From VFZS01 sp964353255 (GTDB taxonomy: Bacteria > Acidobacteriota > Terriglobia > Bryobacterales > Bryobacteraceae): a DNA stretch of 42,832 nucleotides. The notes below the pieces were generated by a model that made no database searches, was not told the DNA's origin, and saw only the letters and a list, made by a program, of their open reading frames with translations. The DNA is taken from NCBI GenBank assembly GCA_964353255.1, contig CAYGVJ010000029.1, forward strand, positions 1-42,832, in the 5' to 3' direction. A program made the translations under genes and the position numbers. This document shows positions 39,264 to 42,832 of this stretch, piece after piece (positions within the stretch are counted from its first letter, which is position 1; each line of letters opens with the position of its first letter).

Positions 39264-41369
39264 ATGGCCCCTCAGAACACCCTCCAAGCCGCTCCTGAAG
39301 TCGCCTCCAAGTTCGCCGGCCTCGATCCGGAAGCTCTCATCCGGGCCTTCCGCGTCATGTACACCTCCCGGCGCCTGGATGACCGCGAGATCCTGCTGAA
39401 GCGGCAGAACCGCATTTTCTTCCAGATCAGCGGCGCCGGACACGAAGCTGTTTCGACCGCCGCCGGGCTGGCGCTCAAGGCCGGTCACGACTGGTTCTAC
39501 ACTTACTACCGCGACCGGGCACTGTGCTTGATGCTGGGCGTCACCGCCCTGGACATGCTGCTCCAGGCCGCCGGAGCCGCCGAGGACATTGCTTCCGGCG
39601 GGCGCCAGATGCCTTCTCACTGGGGCTCGCCCGCCCTCCACATTGTCAGCGCTTCTTCGCCCACCGGCACCCAGTTCCTCCAGGCCGTCGGGTGCGCCGA
39701 AGCCTGCCGCTGCCTCAATCCCGAGTCCGACGAAGTCGTTCTGGCCAGCGCCGGCGACGGCGCCACCAGCGAGGGCGAATTCTGGGAGGCCATGAACGCC
39801 GCCTGCCTGGGACGCCTGCCGGTACTATTCCTGATCGAGGACAACGGCTACGCCATATCGGTGCCGGTCGAGTGCCAGACCGCCGGGGGCAGCATTTCCA
39901 GGCTGCTGGACGCCTTCCCCCATCTCCTCATCCAGGAGGTAGACGGCACCGATTTCCTGGCATCCTACGGGGCCCTGCGCGAGGCTGCTTCTTACTGCCG
40001 ATCGGGTCACGGCCCGGCGCTGGTCCACGCCCACGTAATTCGGCCCTATTCCCATTCGCTGTCCGACGACGAGCGCCTCTACAAGACCGCCGCCGAACGC
40101 GCGGCTGAGGCCGCGCGGGATCCCCTGGCCCGGTTCCCGGAGTGGCTGCTGGCCGAAGGCGTACTGGACCGGCATGGGCTCGACCGTCTCACCGCCGAGG
40201 TGGATCAGGAAATCCACGAGGCCACCGAACGCGCCCTCCGCGCGGAGCCTCCGGCTCGCGGCTCCGCCCTGGCGCACCTGTACTCGCCGGCCGTGGACCC
40301 AACCTCCGAACAGTTCTCCACTCCACCCTCCTTCGCAGGCCCGCCTCGCACCATGGTGGACGAGATCAACCTCACTCTGGCCGAGGAGATGCGCCGCGAC
40401 CCGCGCATCGTAGTCTTCGGCCAAGACGTCGCCGATTGCAGCCGCGAGGAAAACCTGAAGGAAGTCAAAGGCAAGGGCGGCGTCTTCAAGGCCACCGCCG
40501 GATTGCAGACCGAATTCGGCGCCCACCGCTGCTTCAACACGCCGCTGGCCGAGGCCGCCATCGCGGGCCGCGCTATTGGCATGGCCACCCGCGGCTTGAA
40601 GCCCGTGGCCGAGATCCAGTTCTTCGACTACATCTGGCCCGCCATGCTCCAGCTTCGCAGCGAGCTGGCCACCATGCGCTGGCGTTCCAACAACGGCTTC
40701 GCGTGCCCGGCGGTGATTCGCCTGGCCATCGGCGGCTACCTGGGCGGCGGCGCCATCTACCACAGCCAGTGCGGCGAGGTCGCTTTCACCCACATTCCGG
40801 GTCTGCGCGTCGTCATGCCCTCGGGTGCCTTCGACGCTTGCGGCCTGCTGCGCACCGCCCTGCGCGCGGACGACCCCGTCCTGTTCCTCGAGCACAAGCG
40901 CCTCTACCGCGAACTTTACAATCGCTCTCCACACCCTGGCAGCGAGTTCATGATCCCCTTTGGTAAGGCCAGCATTGTCAAGTCTGGCCGTTCCCTGACC
41001 ATCATCACCTACGGGGCCCTCGTTCAGAAATCGCTTCAGGCGGCCCTCCAGATCGAGAAGAAGAACCCCGAGTGGTCGGTCGAGGTCATCGACCTGCGGA
41101 CGCTCGCGCCCTACGATTGGGTGGCCATCCGCACCTCGGTCTCCAAGACCAGCCGCGTGCTGATCGCCCACGAGGACTGCCTCTCCTGGGGCTATGGCGC
41201 CGAGATCGCTGCCCGCATCGCCAGTGAGCTGTTCGACCGCCTGGACGCCCCCATCGCCCGCGTGGCCGCCCTGGACACCTGGGTCGGCTACCACCCGCAA
41301 CTGGAGCACGAAATCCTGCCCCAGGTGGACGACCTGGTTCGCGAAGCCGAGCGGCTGCTGGGGTATTGA
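39264..41369 (+). CDS. Fused alpha-beta E1 component of a 2-oxoacid dehydrogenase
   Basis: A 701-residue thiamine-diphosphate enzyme joining E1-alpha (~20-340) and E1-beta (~364-701) in one chain. ATG 39264 follows GGGAGG at 10 bases. ThDP binding runs from GDGATSEGEFWEAMNAACLG (G164-D165-G166) to EDNGYAIS (N194). The alpha part has RLDDREILLKRQNRIFFQIS and GHEAVSTAAGLAL. The beta part has MVDEINLTLAEEMRRDPRIV, TEFGAHRCFNTPLAEAAIAG and RSNNGFACPAVIRLAIGGYL. The fold and the YRDRALCLMLG region resemble branched-chain or pyruvate-type enzymes; the substrate is undecided. No E2 or E3 gene lies in the window. Confidence 0.9.
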   Translation: MAPQNTLQAAPEVASKFAGLDPEALIRAFRVMYTSRRLDDREILLKRQNRIFFQISGAGHEAVSTAAGLALKAGHDWFYTYYRDRALCLMLGVTALDMLLQAAGAAEDIASGGRQMPSHWGSPALHIVSASSPTGTQFLQAVGCAEACRCLNPESDEVVLASAGDGATSEGEFWEAMNAACLGRLPVLFLIEDNGYAISVPVECQTAGGSISRLLDAFPHLLIQEVDGTDFLASYGALREAASYCRSGHGPALVHAHVIRPYSHSLSDDERLYKTAAERAAEAARDPLARFPEWLLAEGVLDRHGLDRLTAEVDQEIHEATERALRAEPPARGSALAHLYSPAVDPTSEQFSTPPSFAGPPRTMVDEINLTLAEEMRRDPRIVVFGQDVADCSREENLKEVKGKGGVFKATAGLQTEFGAHRCFNTPLAEAAIAGRAIGMATRGLKPVAEIQFFDYIWPAMLQLRSELATMRWRSNNGFACPAVIRLAIGGYLGGGAIYHSQCGEVAFTHIPGLRVVMPSGAFDACGLLRTALRADDPVLFLEHKRLYRELYNRSPHPGSEFMIPFGKASIVKSGRSLTIITYGALVQKSLQAALQIEKKNPEWSVEVIDLRTLAPYDWVAIRTSVSKTSRVLIAHEDCLSWGYGAEIAARIASELFDRLDAPIARVAALDTWVGYHPQLEHEILPQVDDLVREAERLLGY

Positions 41370-42692
41370 TTGAAGCCGACGGTCATCGCGCGCGCTCACG
41401 CGCTGCAACGGAAATCGTCCGAGTCTTCGTTCTCAGACCCGGCCTTCACCGAGAACCGGGGCTCCGCGATCCACCGCTGGGTACCGTGGGTGGCCGGGTT
41501 CTCGGCCGCTTTCGTGACCGAAGCCATTCACAAGCACGCGCCTCACGGGGGCTTGGTAGTGGACCCGTTCGCGGGGGTCGGCACCACGCTGCTGGAGACT
41601 GTGCGGCGCGGCGTGGCTTACGAGGCCATCGGGTTTGAACTCAACCCGTATGCGGCGTTCGCCGCGGAGACCAAGCTTGAGGCCATGAGCGTGCCTGTCG
41701 CCGAGATGCGGCGCGCCATACGTCGCTTCCGCAGCGAAGCCTCCACCGCCGCTCCTGCCGCCGCGCCCCCTGGTTTCCATTCCCGGATTCCGTTCTACAG
41801 CCCGCGCGTGTTGCCGAAGGTCCTGCGGGTGCTCGGTTGGATCCAGCAGATGAAGTCACCTCCGCTGCGCCGGCTGTTCTTGCTGGCCTTTGGCTCGGTC
41901 ATGGTCAGGTTCTCGAACTACACCTACGAACCCAGCCTGACGTCCCGGCCGGCGGTGGACAAGACTCTCGTCGAGGAAGCCGACGTCTACGGGTTCCTTG
42001 CGGAAAAGCTGGATCAAATGGCGACGGACATCGCCGCCTTCCAGCGCGACTGCCCGGCCCTCGCCCGCGGAACCGTCTATGCGAAGTCGTGGGCCAGTGC
42101 CGAGGAGGTCCTCGACGAAGGAAGCATCCAGTTGATAGTCACTTCACCACCCTACGCCAACAACTACCACTACCTGCGAAACACGCGGCCCCAGATGTAC
42201 TGGCTGGGCTTCGCGGCCTCGCCCAAGGATTTCGAGGTCATCGAGAACAGCAGTTTTGGGAAGTTCTGGCAAACCGTCCGCGATTTGCCCCCGATCCCCT
42301 TGAACTTCGACTTCCCGGACCTGCAATCGACTCTCGCCGAGCTGCGGGGCCTCAACACCCATAAAGGCCACTACGGCGGCGCGGGTTGGGCAAACTACCT
42401 GACAACCTACTTCAACGACAGCTACGAGTTCCTTCGGCGAATCGGCAGGCTCCTGGCCCCGTCAGGCGTCGCGGTCATCGTCATCGGGAACTCGATTGTG
42501 CAGGGGCTCGACATCCGAACAGACGAGATCCTCGCCGATCTGGCCGAAAGCGATGGCGTGAGTCTCACCGTAGAGAGCTTAGAGATCGCCCGCCAGAAAC
42601 GTGTCGGAAACAGCATCGTGAACTCCTCGGTGCGCAACGGAGCCGCCAGCACCGCGACGCTGTACGAGAGCATCCTAACGCTTCGCCGGTAG
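41370..42692 (+). CDS. DNA methyltransferase (SPPY type)
   Basis: A 440-residue amino-methyltransferase. The only near start is TTG 41370, directly after the E1 stop, implying coupled translation. The AdoMet-binding motif I, LVVDPFAGVGTTLLE (D65-G71), lies early, and catalytic motif IV, VTSPPYANNYHYLRN (S259-Y262), lies late. GVAVIVIGNSIVQG and VGNSIVNSSVRNG end the fold. The SPPY form fits cytosine-N4 or adenine-N6 modification. Its order (I before IV) differs from the common beta-class cytosine-N4 enzymes. No nuclease partner is beside it, so it looks like an orphan methyltransferase, perhaps regulatory or part of a scattered defence system. Confidence 0.85.
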   Translation: MKPTVIARAHALQRKSSESSFSDPAFTENRGSAIHRWVPWVAGFSAAFVTEAIHKHAPHGGLVVDPFAGVGTTLLETVRRGVAYEAIGFELNPYAAFAAETKLEAMSVPVAEMRRAIRRFRSEASTAAPAAAPPGFHSRIPFYSPRVLPKVLRVLGWIQQMKSPPLRRLFLLAFGSVMVRFSNYTYEPSLTSRPAVDKTLVEEADVYGFLAEKLDQMATDIAAFQRDCPALARGTVYAKSWASAEEVLDEGSIQLIVTSPPYANNYHYLRNTRPQMYWLGFAASPKDFEVIENSSFGKFWQTVRDLPPIPLNFDFPDLQSTLAELRGLNTHKGHYGGAGWANYLTTYFNDSYEFLRRIGRLLAPSGVAVIVIGNSIVQGLDIRTDEILADLAESDGVSLTVESLEIARQKRVGNSIVNSSVRNGAASTATLYESILTLRR

Positions 42693-42723
42693 CTGCCGAA
42701 TGTCTGCTGGCGTACTGAAGCAG

Positions 42724-42729
42724 TACAAT
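42724..42729 (+). promoter_or_regulatory. -10 box TACAAT of the right-edge gene
   Basis: TACAAT lies 35 bases before ATG 42765, with AGGAGG at 42754-42759 at 5 bases. No good -35 match was seen. Confidence 0.4.
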
Positions 42730-42764
42730 ACAAGGCCAGTACCGCTGCTGTATCAGGAGGAACT

Positions 42765-42832
42765 ATGCGACGGGTTTTCTTCAGCCTGCTCGCGGGGTGG
42801 GCCTCAGCGACGTTGTTGGCATTGGCCCAGAC
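42765..42832 (+). CDS. Secreted protein N-terminus (partial)
   Basis: The first 22 codons of a gene that runs off the right edge, after an ideal AGGAGG site. They read MRRVFFSLLAGWASATLLAL then AQ, a typical Sec signal peptide with a cleavage site near ALAQ. The mature protein lies outside the window. In this genome type such starts often precede TonB receptors or secreted repeats, but nothing more can be said. Confidence 0.6.
   Translation, partial: MRRVFFSLLAGWASATLLALAQ

Noticed and set aside
39825..41408. 527-codon open frame antisense to the fused E1 gene
   Set aside because: Shadow of the E1 gene, whose ThDP motifs are clear on the plus strand.
1..42832. Search for CRISPR arrays, tRNA and rRNA genes
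   Set aside because: No regularly spaced repeats with unique spacers, no cloverleaf-like or rRNA-like stretches were seen by eye in the intergenic gaps.

Overview
This is a GC-rich (roughly two thirds G+C in the lines I counted) chromosomal segment that reads most like an Acidobacteriota genome of the Solibacter/Bryobacter type. That placement is an inference from gene content: an Oar-like TonB-dependent receptor with an N-terminal carboxypeptidase-regulatory domain, DUF1080 and tricorn-like proteins, DUF3108, GH88, GH106-like and CE15-like carbohydrate enzymes, and many secreted proteins of unknown function. No rRNA, tRNA, CRISPR array or transposase gene was found. Genes are packed tightly, often with 4-base stop/start overlaps, and no gap longer than 300 bases lacks a gene.

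Layout. 1-683 (-): start of a TonB receptor running off the left edge. 854-8137 (+): lipoprotein, two GT-C type membrane glycosyltransferase-like proteins, DUF3108 protein, SGNH hydrolase and a secreted unknown; this looks like an envelope or glycan locus. 8137-8422: tandem palindromic repeats over a doubtful small ORF. 12396-8423 (-): M15-like secreted protein, hpt, GH88 hydrolase, PEBP/YbhB protein and a Tat-exported aldo/keto reductase-like protein, interrupted by a REPIN-like inverted repeat. 12433-12825 (+): rsfS, whose 3' end overlaps the convergent operon PfkB kinase - GT-C - dapF (16059-12793, -).

16083-28828 (+): a DUF1080 protein, then a cargo segment (about 16.73-20.77 kb) with a single-chain type ISP/IIG-like restriction-modification enzyme and a DUF4160/DUF2442 pair. 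This segment ends in a 21-codon remnant of a second DUF1080 gene. A carbohydrate-processing run follows: a two-domain esterase, a GH106-like hydrolase and a tricorn-type S41 protease. The simplest reading is a defence cassette sitting inside a polysaccharide-utilisation operon.

30481-28886 (-): B12-binding radical SAM protein. 30734-32119 (+): RRM protein, cold-shock-like protein and MscL. 35318-32122 (-): TIM-barrel isomerase and M14 carboxypeptidase. 37543-35387 (-): a large secreted protein with phage-tail-like segments. 39049-37766 (-): serS. 39137-42692 (+): a 21-residue lysine-rich micro-ORF with near-consensus expression signals, a fused alpha/beta 2-oxoacid dehydrogenase E1 and a DNA methyltransferase. 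A secreted protein starts at 42765 and runs off the right edge.

Expression signals. TACACT/TACAAT/TAGACT-like -10 boxes recur before genes. In several cases the box lies only 6-8 bases before the start codon with no Shine-Dalgarno, which suggests leaderless transcripts. Two divergent gene pairs share nearly symmetric, overlapping or abutting -10 boxes.

The most unusual items are the defence cassette with its DUF1080 remnant and a lower-GC recognition domain, the lysine-rich micro-ORF with its downstream GC hairpin, the REPIN that supplies the C-terminus of a GH88 enzyme, a DapF lacking its second catalytic cysteine, and the RRM/cold-shock pair.
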